Shown: positions 43,220 to 52,201, counted from the first letter of the stretch. The stretch is 64,000 bases of DNA from Palsa-360 sp963719875 (GCA_963719875.1 CAVRDJ010000002.1:3100001-3164000); one strand, 5' to 3'. The notes: generated from the sequence alone by a model not told the origin. Program-made: numbers and translations.

Positions 43220-44083
43220 TCATTCAGGCTCAATCTCAAAACTTAAGTCCACGGCCGGAGCGGAATGGGTCAGCGCGCCTACCGAGATCCAGTCCACGCC
43301 CGCTTCGGCGAATTCTCTCACGTTTTCTAACGTGATTCCTCCGGATGCTTCGGTCCGAATCTTGTTCGGCGCGGTGTGCTGGCGCACCTGCGCGACGGCT
43401 TGACGCACGAGGGATGGTTTCATGTTGTCGAGCAGTATGACATCTGGATTGTGTGTGAGCGCGGCGCGCAATTCGTCCAGGTTTGTGACTTCGATTTCAA
43501 TCCATGCAACGCGGCCCTTGGCCGCTTGCGCCGCGGCCAGCGCCGCCGACACTCCTCCCGCCAGGCGAATATGATTTTCCTTGATCAGCACGGCTTCACC
43601 GAGGTCTTTGCGGTGGTTTCTGCCGCCGCCCACGCGGACCGCGTATTTTTCAAGGGCGCGCAGGCCGGGCGTGGTCTTTCGCGTGTCGAGAATTTCCGCT
43701 TCGGTGCCTTCGATCGCGCGGACAAACCGGCGCGTGAGTGTCGCGACTCCGCTTAACCGCTGTAAGAGATTTAGAGCCACGCGCTCGCCCGTCAACAGCG
43801 CACAAGCGGAAGCGTTTACGGATGCGGGAATTTTCCCCGCGGCAAGTTCTTCACCGTCGTGGGAAACAATTTCCACCATCGTTGTGAGGTCCAAGAGGTG
43901 GAAGACTTCGGCGAACAACTCAATCCCGGCCAGGACAAGCGGAGCTTTGGCAATCACTTGGCCGCGACCGCGCTGCGCGGAGGAGACCGTGGTTTCGGTG
44001 GTGATATCCCCGGCTCCAATATCTTCGGCGAGAAAAGACCGCAGCAGGTTGTGGCATGCGGACGCGTCGAGTAAGGGGGACAT
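43220..44083 (-). CDS. nadC: Nicotinate-nucleotide pyrophosphorylase (carboxylating)
   Basis: 287 residues. FLAEDIGAGDITTETTVS, EILDTRKTTPGLRALEKYAVRVGGGRNHRKDLGEAVLIKENHI and IEIEVTNLDELRAAL, with LLDNMKPSLVRQAV and TEASGGITLENVREFAEAGVDWISVGALTHS, are QPRTase active-site segments. It converts quinolinate and PRPP to nicotinate mononucleotide, third step of de novo NAD synthesis. Gene order nadA-nadC-nadB with short spacers indicates an operon. Confidence 0.95.
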   Translation of the reverse strand: MSPLLDASACHNLLRSFLAEDIGAGDITTETTVSSAQRGRGQVIAKAPLVLAGIELFAEVFHLLDLTTMVEIVSHDGEELAAGKIPASVNASACALLTGERVALNLLQRLSGVATLTRRFVRAIEGTEAEILDTRKTTPGLRALEKYAVRVGGGRNHRKDLGEAVLIKENHIRLAGGVSAALAAAQAAKGRVAWIEIEVTNLDELRAALTHNPDVILLDNMKPSLVRQAVAQVRQHTAPNKIRTEASGGITLENVREFAEAGVDWISVGALTHSAPAVDLSFEIEPE

Positions 44084-44099
44084 GAGAAATGGAGGAAGG

Positions 44100-45062
44100 C
44101 TAACTCATCTCCAGCATCCGGAGAATCGGTTTCAAAGCGCGCTGGCGGAGACCCTCTTCCAGCGTGATTTCCGGTTTCCTGTCGCGCATCGAAAGATAGA
44201 GTTTTTCCATCGTGTTCAGCTTCATGTGAGGGCACTCGCTGCAGGAGCATCCGCCTTCACCGGGTGCGGGGATGAAAGTTTTTTCCGGGCAGGCTTTTTC
44301 CATCTGGTGCAGGATGCCGCTTTCGGTCGCCACGATAAATTTGGCCGCCGGGTTATGTGTCGCGAAGGTCAGAATTCCCGTGGTCGATCCCACATAATCC
44401 GCATGGCGCAGAACAGCTTCCGGGCACTCCGGATGCGCCAGAACCAGCGCCTCCGGGTGCCGCTCCTTCAATTGCACTAAGCTCTTCGCGGAAAACATTT
44501 CGTGAACGATGCAGCTACCAGGCCAAAGAGTCAGTTCGCGGCCCGTCTTCTTCATCAGGAAGCGCCCGAGGTGCTGGTCGGGTGCGAACAAAATGGGCTG
44601 CTCCGGCGGAATCTGCCGGATGATTTTCTCGGCGTTGCTCGAAGTGCAAATGATGTCGCTCAGCGCTTTGACCTCGGCGCTGCAGTTGATGTACGTGATG
44701 GCCACATGATCGGGGTGGCGCTGGCGAAACGCACGGAAGAGATTTGCCGGGCAACCGTCGGCCAGCGAACACCCCGCTTTCAAATCGGGGAGCAGAACGG
44801 GCTTGGCCGGGTTCAGGATCTTGGCTGTTTCGGCCATGAACAGCACTCCGGCAAAGACAATGACGTCCGCCTTGGTGGCAGCCGCCTGTTGGGAGAGCTG
44901 CAGGCTATCTCCTACAAAATCCGCGAGGTCTTGAATCTCCGAATCCTGGTAATAGTGCGCCAGGATCACGGCATTCATCTGGCGCTTCAGGCGCGCGATC
45001 TCCTTTTCAAGATCGAGGTGCGCCAGGGGCGGCGGGTTTTCGGTTTGTGCCGGGAGAATCAT
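44100..45062 (-). CDS. nadA: Quinolinate synthase A
   Basis: 320 residues. The three homologous domains are visible through AVILAHYYQDSEIQDLADFVGDSLQLSQQAAA, VAITYINCSAEVKALSDIICTSSNA and LAHPECPEAVLRHADYVGSTTGIL. Fe-S cluster cysteines are in GCSLADGC and in GEGGCSCSECPHMKLNTMEKLYLSM. It condenses iminoaspartate with DHAP to quinolinate. First gene of the nadA-nadC-nadB cluster; promoter at 45132-45161. Confidence 0.96.
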   Translation of the reverse strand: MILPAQTENPPPLAHLDLEKEIARLKRQMNAVILAHYYQDSEIQDLADFVGDSLQLSQQAAATKADVIVFAGVLFMAETAKILNPAKPVLLPDLKAGCSLADGCPANLFRAFRQRHPDHVAITYINCSAEVKALSDIICTSSNAEKIIRQIPPEQPILFAPDQHLGRFLMKKTGRELTLWPGSCIVHEMFSAKSLVQLKERHPEALVLAHPECPEAVLRHADYVGSTTGILTFATHNPAAKFIVATESGILHQMEKACPEKTFIPAPGEGGCSCSECPHMKLNTMEKLYLSMRDRKPEITLEEGLRQRALKPILRMLEMS

Positions 45063-45131
45063 GATATTGCGGTGGATCTTTCAGCGAGTCCGATCCTTTA
45101 CAATCCCATCCAGGTGAAGCGTACCTACCTC

Positions 45132-45161
45132 ATTATAGCGGTCAAACACCGGAGGAGTAAA
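45132..45161 (-). promoter_or_regulatory. Promoter candidate of the nadA-nadC-nadB operon
   Basis: Minus strand: TATAAT (45132-45137) preceded after 18 bp by TTTACT (45156-45161). The -10 box is perfect, the -35 weak. It lies 70 bp before the nadA start. Confidence 0.5.
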
Positions 45162-45247
45162 ATCCATCAAACGTCATAGGCAGTTCAACACAGCGCATTG
45201 CAGGGACGTTGTCTGTGTATTACTATGAGAAGTGAATTCAAGAGCCG

Positions 45248-45496
45248 TTGGAGCGCATCTTGACCAAGAAATCAAAGAAGAAATCGGCAAAGAAAAAGAT
45301 CTCGGCCCGAGTATTCAACAAAGAGTTCACCAGAATTATCGCTGGACATCTCGTGACATTGCCGGCTGAGGAACAGGAGAGACGCATTCGATCTGCGCAA
45401 CGAGTGGCCGTTAGTCGTTTCCGCGGCGCTTCCTCCACAAAGCGAGGAGCTGACGAAACTCGTCAGACTCCTCTCGCAGCCCGTACTCGCGAATAA
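45248..45496 (+). CDS. Small basic hypothetical protein
   Basis: 82 residues from TTG 45248 (TTG 45258 is an alternative). A Lys/Ser-rich N-terminus (TKKSKKKSAKKKISARVFNKEF) is followed by helix TRIIAGHLVTLPAEEQERRIRSAQRVAVSRF. It is basic, without signal. The last 26 codons overlap the oppositely oriented gene at 45411, so the real C-terminus or the reality of the gene is uncertain. Confidence 0.45.
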   Translation: MERILTKKSKKKSAKKKISARVFNKEFTRIIAGHLVTLPAEEQERRIRSAQRVAVSRFRGASSTKRGADETRQTPLAARTRE

Positions 45497-45662
45497 CTTC
45501 CAGATAGGTATCCTTGTCGCAACGCGGATCTTGCAGCATCCTCGCCATTTCGGCAATCATGCGGCGGCGTGCGAGCGAGAGCGCTTTTTTCGGTTGTTTC
45601 TTCCCCCGCGTCATCTCTTCTGCTTGGATGTCCCGCAAATCCTGGTTTTTGTCGTCAGGCAT
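45411..45662 (-). CDS. Small conserved-looking hypothetical protein
   Basis: 83 residues from ATG 45662 with GGAGGG in front. Mostly helical: KKALSLARRRMIAEMARMLQDPRCDKDTYLEVIREYGLREESDEFRQLLALWRKRRGND. The charged helical design and regular length suggest a real gene. No known domain recognised. It converges on and overlaps the small basic gene for 86 bp. Confidence 0.55.
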   Translation of the reverse strand: MPDDKNQDLRDIQAEEMTRGKKQPKKALSLARRRMIAEMARMLQDPRCDKDTYLEVIREYGLREESDEFRQLLALWRKRRGND

Positions 45663-45984
45663 TACGCTGTGCCCTCCTCTACCAGCTTCCTTAGCTTGAG
45701 AAGGATGATTTCCGAACTTGCACGGTCCGTTGGCCTGCACATTCTGGCACTAAAGTTTCGATTTGCGCACTTATACCGCCGTCAAATTGAAGGACCCTCC
45801 CAATGCAATTCTTGGGTCATGGGTAAGTCTCCGAGAAAGGCACTCATCGGGACTGGGGCATACACAACGCAGGATTGGAACTGCCACAGCCGTCAATCAT
45901 TGGCCATTGACTGCAAAAATCCGGAGACTAGCTTTATCTGCCCTGTTCATCGCATAATGCAATTTCCGTGAGAGGAGGTTTTCC
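45663..45984. other. Intergenic region between divergent small genes
   Basis: About 320 bp separating the minus-strand helical protein and the exported phosphatase-like gene. Short frames are present but none looks coding. The ribosome-binding site GAGAGGAGG at 45970-45978 belongs to the next gene. Confidence 0.4.
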
Positions 45985-46527
45985 ATGAAATCACAATTCC
46001 TGACTGCGGCGGCTTTGATTTCCAGTGTCTGGCTGACAACCGCGCCGGTCCGAGCGCAGGAGGTAACCAAAGAAACGGTCGATGGCATTACTAACTTCCA
46101 TCGCCTCGAGACGACGGTCGCCTGTTCCGGGGCGATCAAAGCCACTGCAGTACCCGAAATCAAGAAATTCGGTTTTGCATCGATCATCAATTTGCGGCAG
46201 GCCAGCGAGGACGGCGCGAACCTCGAAGCGGAAGAAGCGGCTGCGAAGGCCGCCGACATTCGCTACTATTCCCTCCCTTTCAGCAGCACCTCGCCCGATC
46301 CCGCGGTGGCCGACAAGTTTCTGGACGCGATCACTGCGAAAGGCAGCGACCCGGCGTTCATTCATTGTGCCGGGGGCGGGCGCGCGGCTACGATGTGGTT
46401 TATCAAGCGGCTGGTGGTCGATCATTGGGATGTCGACCGCGCCGCCAAGGAAGCAACTGAACTGGGCATGACGAGCCCGACCCTCAAGCAGTTCGCCATC
46501 GAATACGCACAAGCGCATAAGCGATAG
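45985..46527 (+). CDS. Exported tyrosine-phosphatase-like (DSP/BLH fold) protein
   Basis: 180 residues from ATG 45985. Signal peptide 1-24 (TAAALISSVWLTTAPVRA). The mature protein matches phosphatase-like proteins: NFHRLETTVACSGAIKATAVPEIKKFGFASIINLRQASEDGANLEAEEAAAKAADIRYYSLPF, with the P-loop FIHCAGGGRAATMW. The Cys-to-Arg spacing is C-x4-R as in beta-lactamase-hydrolase-like phosphatases, whereas classical DSPs have C-x5-R. Role probably periplasmic dephosphorylation or sulfur chemistry; substrate unknown. Confidence 0.8.
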   Translation: MKSQFLTAAALISSVWLTTAPVRAQEVTKETVDGITNFHRLETTVACSGAIKATAVPEIKKFGFASIINLRQASEDGANLEAEEAAAKAADIRYYSLPFSSTSPDPAVADKFLDAITAKGSDPAFIHCAGGGRAATMWFIKRLVVDHWDVDRAAKEATELGMTSPTLKQFAIEYAQAHKR

Positions 46528-46610
46528 AAGTCGGCCTGCATTCTGAGAAGAGGAAACGAGGAGTCAGCGTCTCGGACTCTTCTCACAAGAGTTACAAGGG
46601 GGCGGCCAAC

Positions 46611-47087
46611 ATGACGGACCGGCGACAGCACAAGCGGCATGCCTTCTCCGCGACGGCGGAAGTAGTGGATATGGCTTCTGGCGCCCGTCTGTCGACGCGC
46701 GCCGCCGACTTAAATAAAGGGGGTTGCTATCTCGATATGCTGAGCCCCCTTCCAATCGGATCCAAAGTGCGAGTCCGCATCATCTCGGACGGAGCTGAAT
46801 TGACATGCACCGCGGTAGTGCGAGATTCGCAACCAGGAATGGGGATGGGTGTGGCCTTCACGGACTTGGACGACGCGCGGAGTGCCATCATCGAAAGTTG
46901 GATCGAAAAGCTGGGTTCGCCCGGGCTTGCGGATCTCTCTCCGTCCCCTCGTTCGGAAATTGCTAAACCTGGCCCGCCTCCTGACCAAAGGGAAGCCCTC
47001 GCCGTAAAGCTCATTGACCTCCTGCACAAGAAAGGTTTGCTAAGCTCCAACGACGTGGCGTCCTTGCTCCGTGACCGGATCTTGTAG
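46611..47087 (+). CDS. PilZ-domain protein
   Basis: 158 residues from ATG 46611. The c-di-GMP-binding motifs are intact: RRQHKRH (RxxxR type) near the start and DLNKGGCYLDM (D-x-[SN]-x-x-G type) at about 36-46. A C-terminal extension (about 100-158) is Pro-rich then helical (REALAVKLIDLLHKKGLLSSNDVASLLR). It should respond to c-di-GMP, output unknown. Confidence 0.9.
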   Translation: MTDRRQHKRHAFSATAEVVDMASGARLSTRAADLNKGGCYLDMLSPLPIGSKVRVRIISDGAELTCTAVVRDSQPGMGMGVAFTDLDDARSAIIESWIEKLGSPGLADLSPSPRSEIAKPGPPPDQREALAVKLIDLLHKKGLLSSNDVASLLRDRIL

Positions 47088-47208
47088 ACCCAAGGGGCAT
47101 CTCACGCTCATAACCTTGGCAAGTCCTGATGGACTGTCCTATCGGAAACTGCCCCAGTACAGATCCATACGTTTGCTGGACAGGCTTGTCCTGGCCCCAA
47201 CAGACCTT

Positions 47209-47237
47209 TTGCTACATCTGCGCGCGTCGGTTAAAAT
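47209..47237 (+). promoter_or_regulatory. Promoter of cysS
   Basis: TTGCTA (47209-47214), 17-bp spacer, TAAAAT (47232-47237). Start would lie near 47244, only about 6 nt before the ATG at 47250, so the mRNA may have almost no leader. Confidence 0.5.
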
Positions 47238-47249
47238 GGCGCGTTTGCT

Positions 47250-48731
47250 ATGAGCGCACAGCCCAAACTGAGCAGCGGGGACCGAACCACGAAGACAGAA
47301 ATCCGGTTGCACAATACGATGTCCGGCCAGACGGAGCCGTTTGTTCCTTTGGCGCCCGGGGTGGTGCGCACGTACACCTGCGGTCCTACGGTGTACGATT
47401 TCGCTCACATCGGTAACTTCCGCACGTTTGTTTTTCAGGATGTCCTGCGGCGGTATTTGAAGTTGAGAGGCTTCCGCGTCATTCAGGTCATGAATCTCAC
47501 CGACGTGGACGATCGCATCATTCAGAAATCGGCCGCGGCGGGCGTCGGCATTCGCGAATATACGGACAAATATATCCAGGCGTATCTGGACGATCGCCGC
47601 GCTTTGAATCTGGAGCCACCCGAATATGTCGCGCGGGCCACCGAGCATATCGACGACATGGTGGAACTGATCCAGCGTCTCACGGCCAAAGGATTCACCT
47701 ACACCAGCGAAGGTTCGACGTATTACCGCATTGCGAAATTTCCCAGCTACGGCAAACTTTCAAAAATTGACGTGCCGGGAATGCAGACCGGCGCGCGTGT
47801 GGACCTGGATCGCTACGACAAGGACAATGCGCGCGACTTCGCGTTGTGGAAAGCGCCCAAGCCCGGCGAGCACTTCTGGGAGACGCCGATCGGGCCGGGG
47901 CGTCCCGGCTGGCACATCGAGTGCGCCGCCATGGCGCTGAAGTATTTGGGCGATACGCTCGACATTCATAGCGGCGGAGTCGATTTGACTTTTCCGCATC
48001 ACGAAAATGAAATTGCCGAGTCCGAAGCGGCCACCGGCAAGACGTTTGTGCGGTACTGGCTTCATGCGGAGCACCTGCTCGTGGATCATGAAAAAATGTC
48101 GAAGTCGGTGGGGAACTTCGCGACGTTACGCGAACTATTTTCTCACGGACACAAGCCGTCTTCGATTCGATTTTTGCTGGCCTCGGTGCCCTACCGCCGC
48201 CAGTTGAATTTCACGCCGGAGAGCTTGCAGGGCGCGGCGAGTTCGGTGGAGCGCCTGCGGAATTTTGTTTTGCGCCTTCGCGCGGAGAAATTTCCAGAAG
48301 GGTCATCTCCAGCGCTTGTGGGGCGCCCCGCAAAAGCGAAGGAAGAGTTTGACCGCGGCCTTGCGGATGACCTCAACACCGCGCAGGCGCTCGCAGCGAT
48401 CTTCGATCTGGTGCGCGAGGCCAACACGGCGATGGACCGCGGCGAGTTTCGCCAGGGCGATGCTGCGCCGATGCTCGATGTGATGGACACTTTCGACACG
48501 ATTTTCGCCGTGCTGCGCGATGACGACGCAGAGAAGCTCAGAGAACTCGGGATTTCCCCCAATCGACCCAACCTCAGTGACTCTGAAGTGGAAGCGCTCG
48601 TCGCCGAACGCCAAGCCGCGCGCAAGCGCCGGGACTTTGCGGCGTCGGACCGCATTCGCGACGAGCTGGCCGAGCGCGGAGTCATTCTCGAAGATTCCCG
48701 CGATGGCGGAGTCCGCTGGAAACGCAAGTAA
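47250..48731 (+). CDS. cysS: Cysteinyl-tRNA synthetase
   Basis: 493 residues, normal length. The zinc Cys is in YTCGPTVYDFAHIGNFRTF (HIGN at 53-56 is the HIGH motif), then GWHIECAAMALKYLGDTLDIHSGGVDLTFPHHENEIAESEA (zinc ligands), and KMSKSVGNF near 282. It charges tRNA-Cys, whose gene is at 52340 in this window. An N-terminal 17-residue extension precedes the catalytic core. Confidence 0.97.
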   Translation: MSAQPKLSSGDRTTKTEIRLHNTMSGQTEPFVPLAPGVVRTYTCGPTVYDFAHIGNFRTFVFQDVLRRYLKLRGFRVIQVMNLTDVDDRIIQKSAAAGVGIREYTDKYIQAYLDDRRALNLEPPEYVARATEHIDDMVELIQRLTAKGFTYTSEGSTYYRIAKFPSYGKLSKIDVPGMQTGARVDLDRYDKDNARDFALWKAPKPGEHFWETPIGPGRPGWHIECAAMALKYLGDTLDIHSGGVDLTFPHHENEIAESEAATGKTFVRYWLHAEHLLVDHEKMSKSVGNFATLRELFSHGHKPSSIRFLLASVPYRRQLNFTPESLQGAASSVERLRNFVLRLRAEKFPEGSSPALVGRPAKAKEEFDRGLADDLNTAQALAAIFDLVREANTAMDRGEFRQGDAAPMLDVMDTFDTIFAVLRDDDAEKLRELGISPNRPNLSDSEVEALVAERQAARKRRDFAASDRIRDELAERGVILEDSRDGGVRWKRK

Positions 48732-48915
48732 TTCCGGACGATTCCGAAACGTAAACAGCCAATTTTTTCCTCTTCTCGACGGGCTGCCCACTTGGGCGTA
48801 AATTAGTATGTGGTCCCTCTCTTTCGATCGACATGAGCATGATCCTGGGGAGAGATGCAGGCGTTCTCTACCGTCCGGGTCGCGGGGCCAAAACCGCACC
48901 CGCTGGAGGACCTCC

Positions 48916-50280
48916 GTGGAAAAATCTGTGGGGACGATTACGAGCGAAGCCAAGTTGCCTATCCTGTTGACGCCGCTTCCTGGCCCGAAGGCAAAGGAAG
49001 TGATCGCGCGGGACGCGCAATTCGTTTCGCCCTCGTACACGCGCGGCTATCCCTTGGTGGCGAAGGCCGGCCGCGGCGCGATGGTCGAGGATGTGGATGG
49101 CAACATGTTCCTGGACTTCGCGGCAGGCATCGCCGTGGTATCGACGGGACACTGCCATCCGCGTGTGGTGGACGCGATTCAGAAGCAGGCCGCTGAATTG
49201 ATCCACATTTCCTGCACGGATTTTTATTACGCGGGACTCGTGGAACTCGCGGGGCGGCTCTCCGCGGTGGCTCCCGGCAAAGAGGCGAAAAAAGTTTATT
49301 TCGGCAACTCGGGCACGGAAGCCATTGAAGCGGCGATCAAGCTCGCGCGCTACCACACGCGCCGCGATAAGATCATCGCCTTTCATGGCTGCTTTCACGG
49401 GCGCACGCTCGGTGCGCTTTCGCTCACTGCGTCCAAGGCCGTGCAGCGCAAGGGATTCGGCGCCCTGCTGGCCGGCGTATTTCACATTCCCTATCCGAAT
49501 TCTTATCGCTGCCCGTACGGCAATCCATCGCCCTGCACCTGCGTCGAATCGGCGACGTTCCTGGAACGCGAAATCTTCAAGCGCCTGGTCGATCCCGAGG
49601 AGGTGGCGGCGATTTTCATCGAGCCGATCCAGGGCGAAGGCGGATACGTTCCCGCGCCAAAGGAATTCCTCGTCGAGTTGCAGCGCATTTGCCGGAAGCA
49701 CGGAATTCTTCTGGTGTGCGACGAAGTGCAAAGCGGCATGGGGCGCACAGGAAAATGGTGGGCCATTGACCACGCCGGAATCGAGCCGGACATTCTGTGC
49801 GTGGCGAAAGGCATCGCCTCAGGCATGCCGCTTTCCGCGATGATTGCGCGTGCGAGCCTGATGGACTGGAAGCCCGGCGCACATGCTTCGACCTTTGGCG
49901 GGAATCCAGTGTGCGTTGCCGCGGCGCTCGCGACGATGGATTTACTGGAGACGGAATATATTGAGAATGCCCGGCGTGTCGGCGGATTTCTTCTCGGGCG
50001 CATGGCGGATTGGCCCGCAAGACACCGAATCGTCGGCGATGTGCGCGGCAAAGGCCTGATGATCGGGGTCGAGATCGTGCGCGACCAGAAAACCAAGGAG
50101 CGCGCGGGCGATCTCCGCGAAGCAATTGTGGACCTGGCATTCGAGAAAGGCTTGCTCCTGCTGGGCGCAGGCGAAAATACCATCCGCATTGCCCCGCCAT
50201 TAGTCATCGATGAGGAACAAGCAGCTTTCGCCGCGCAGACGCTGGAAACATGCATCAGCGAAGTAGAGAAGTCGGCGTAG
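48916..50280 (+). CDS. Class-III PLP-dependent aminotransferase (GabT/ArgD-like)
   Basis: 454 residues from GTG 48916, set by GGAGGA 5 nt upstream; an ATG at 48808 would add 36 unlikely residues. FLDFAAGIAVVSTGHCHPRVVDAIQKQAAELIH, GNSGTEAIEAAIKLARYHT, FHGCFHGRTLGALSLTAS, CDEVQSGMGRTGKWWA and CVAKGIASGMPLSAMIAR (PLP Lys near 297) are class-III hallmarks. Closest to 4-aminobutyrate or acetylornithine aminotransferase; exact substrate uncertain. No arg or gab neighbours. Confidence 0.9.
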   Translation: MEKSVGTITSEAKLPILLTPLPGPKAKEVIARDAQFVSPSYTRGYPLVAKAGRGAMVEDVDGNMFLDFAAGIAVVSTGHCHPRVVDAIQKQAAELIHISCTDFYYAGLVELAGRLSAVAPGKEAKKVYFGNSGTEAIEAAIKLARYHTRRDKIIAFHGCFHGRTLGALSLTASKAVQRKGFGALLAGVFHIPYPNSYRCPYGNPSPCTCVESATFLEREIFKRLVDPEEVAAIFIEPIQGEGGYVPAPKEFLVELQRICRKHGILLVCDEVQSGMGRTGKWWAIDHAGIEPDILCVAKGIASGMPLSAMIARASLMDWKPGAHASTFGGNPVCVAAALATMDLLETEYIENARRVGGFLLGRMADWPARHRIVGDVRGKGLMIGVEIVRDQKTKERAGDLREAIVDLAFEKGLLLLGAGENTIRIAPPLVIDEEQAAFAAQTLETCISEVEKSA

Positions 50281-50302
50281 AATCAGAAATACTCTTGGCT
50301 TG

Positions 50303-50397
50303 TTCTTCTCTGTGTTCTCTGTGCCCTCAGTGTTAAAAGTTTCTTCCAGCGCAATCCAAGGCTTTCAACACAGAGAACACAGAGGTCACAGAGAAAA
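50303..50397. repeat. CTCTGTGTTCTCTG-type inverted repeat, copy 2
   Basis: Left arm TTCTTCTCTGTGTTCTCTGT (50303 on) and right arm ending CACAGAGGTCACAGAGAAAA (50397) with an ~40-bp centre. Lies between the aminotransferase and the YraN gene. Confidence 0.7.
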
Positions 50398-50448
50398 CCG
50401 GGAGTTGCTGTGTGTAGGCGCCGGGGCAATGCGACGGAGGAATGAGTC

Positions 50449-50922
50449 GTGCCGATTTTAGCACGCGCCATGTTCGGCTTGGTAAATTGGGCCGCACGCA
50501 AGGGCCTCGCCGAATCGTCTGCTCCGCCGACGCGAGCGGCGGCCGGCCGCAAGGCGCGACGCACCGGTGTGCGGGGAGAGACGTTCGCTTATTGGTATCT
50601 GCGCCGCAGCGGTTACGTCATGATTGCGCGAAACTTCACCGATCGCGAGGTCAAAGGCGAAATTGATCTCGTCGGATACGATGGCGAGACCCTCGCGTTC
50701 GTCGAAGTGAAAACGCGAACTTCCCCTCGGGGTGAGTTTGGTTCACCCGAGGATGCGGTCACGACAGGGAAGCAGCGGCATCTTTCGCGCATGGCCCGGC
50801 AATTTGTCCGCGAGTACCGCGTTGGCAGCGCACCGTTCCGATTTGACATTCTTGCGATTGAAGCCCCGCCCGGCCAGCGCCCCGTTGTACGTCTCCACAA
50901 AGGCGCATTTGCAGCACAATAA
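50449..50922 (+). CDS. YraN/UPF0102 family nuclease-like protein
   Basis: 157 residues from GTG 50449, preceded by GGAGGAA. RRTGVRGETFAYWYLRRSGYVMIARNF and GEIDLVGYDGETLAFVEVKTRTSPRGEFGSPEDAV match the UPF0102 endonuclease-like fold; the D-x-ExK core (EIDLV...VEVK) is preserved. YraN proteins are linked to DNA or RNA recombination/repair, substrate not established. The N-terminus is about 35 residues longer than usual. Confidence 0.9.
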   Translation: MPILARAMFGLVNWAARKGLAESSAPPTRAAAGRKARRTGVRGETFAYWYLRRSGYVMIARNFTDREVKGEIDLVGYDGETLAFVEVKTRTSPRGEFGSPEDAVTTGKQRHLSRMARQFVREYRVGSAPFRFDILAIEAPPGQRPVVRLHKGAFAAQ

Positions 50923-51035
50923 GAATTGTAATTGTTCGCAAGACTTAACTGCCCGATAAGGCATAGAATAACCGTTTTTCAGCGGCATCCGATGTTAAAG
51001 AGTGTAGTCTTAGTTTTACCGGCCAGGAGGAATCG

Positions 51036-52055
51036 TTGCCCGAGTTAAGAAAGGATCCCATCACCGGACGATGGGTCATTATTTCGACGGATCGCGCCAA
51101 AAGGCCGTCGGATTTCCTTCGCGAGAGCGTCGAGATCAAGGGAATCGGGATCTGCCCGTTTTGTTACGGGCACGAATCGAAAACGCCGCCCGAGGTTTTG
51201 CAATACGGGCGCAACGGGAGCGGTCCGAACACGCCAGGCTGGCAAGTGCGCGTGGTTCCCAATAAATTCCCCGCGCTGGGCATCGAGGGAGACCTGGACC
51301 GGGAAGGCGAAGGGCTCTTCGACCGCATGAACGGCGTCGGTGCGCACGAAGTCATCATCGAAACGCCCGACCATCGCAGCACCCTGGCCACGATGTCGGA
51401 TAAGCAAATCGAAGACGTGCTCTGGGCGTTCCGCGACCGCATGCTCGACCTGAAAAACGACAAACGCTTTCGTTACATTTTGATTTTCAAAAATCATGGA
51501 GAAGCCGCCGGCGCTTCGCTCGAGCATCCGCATTCGCAATTGATCGCCCTGCCCATCGTTCCCAAGCGCGTGCGAGAGGAAGTGGACAGTTCGCGCCACT
51601 ATTACTTTGAAAAAGAGCGCTGTATTTTCTGCGACATGATCCGGCAGGAACAGGAATCGGGCGTGCGCGTGATCAGCGAGACGGATTTGTTTGTGACCCT
51701 CGCCCCCTACGCGCCGCGTTTTCCGTTTGAGATGTGGATTCTGCCAAAGCAGCACGCTTCCGCGTTCGAGAATCATCAGAGCTTGATTTACGCGGGGCTG
51801 GCCAAGGCCCTCAAGGACAATCTGGCGCGTCTCGACGTGGTGCTCGACCGCCCGGCTTACAACTTGATGATTCACACCTCGCCCATCGGCGAGGAAACCA
51901 GCGAGCATTACCACTGGCATATCGAAATTATTCCCAAGCTCACCAAAGTGGCGGGCTTCGAGTGGGGCACGGGATTCTATATCTGCCCCACGCCGCCCGA
52001 GGAATCCGCCCGCTTCATCCGCGAAGCGCAAGTCATGCCCGTGGCATCGCGTTAA
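51036..52055 (+). CDS. galT: Galactose-1-phosphate uridylyltransferase
   Basis: 339 residues from TTG 51036; AGGAGGAA lies 6 nt upstream. LRKDPITGRWVIISTDRAKRPSDF, CPFCYGHESKTPPEV (zinc Cys pair), SLEHPHSQLIALP (HPHxQ nucleotidyl-transfer motif; Ser where GalT has Gly) and EHYHWHIEIIPKLTKVAGFEWGTG fit the GalT/HIT superfamily. It exchanges UMP between UDP-glucose and galactose-1-phosphate in the Leloir pathway. No galK or galE close by. Confidence 0.9.
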   Translation: MPELRKDPITGRWVIISTDRAKRPSDFLRESVEIKGIGICPFCYGHESKTPPEVLQYGRNGSGPNTPGWQVRVVPNKFPALGIEGDLDREGEGLFDRMNGVGAHEVIIETPDHRSTLATMSDKQIEDVLWAFRDRMLDLKNDKRFRYILIFKNHGEAAGASLEHPHSQLIALPIVPKRVREEVDSSRHYYFEKERCIFCDMIRQEQESGVRVISETDLFVTLAPYAPRFPFEMWILPKQHASAFENHQSLIYAGLAKALKDNLARLDVVLDRPAYNLMIHTSPIGEETSEHYHWHIEIIPKLTKVAGFEWGTGFYICPTPPEESARFIREAQVMPVASR

Positions 52056-52127
52056 AGCGGCGCATTACCCAACAACGATTCAGAATTCGCTAACGTTCAC
52101 TCCAGGGAGCGTGTCGTGCGCCGTGGG

Positions 52128-52201
52128 GTAGCGCCGGCATCCCGCGGCGCTCTTGCAGTGTGCGAAGATCAGAAAAATCTCCGGCAAGATGCCGGCGCTA
52201 C
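52128..52201. repeat. GTAGCGC-type inverted repeat 4
   Basis: GTAGCGCCGGCATC (52128) is mirrored by GATGCCGGCGCTAC (ends 52201). It lies between galT and tRNA-Cys. Confidence 0.7.
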
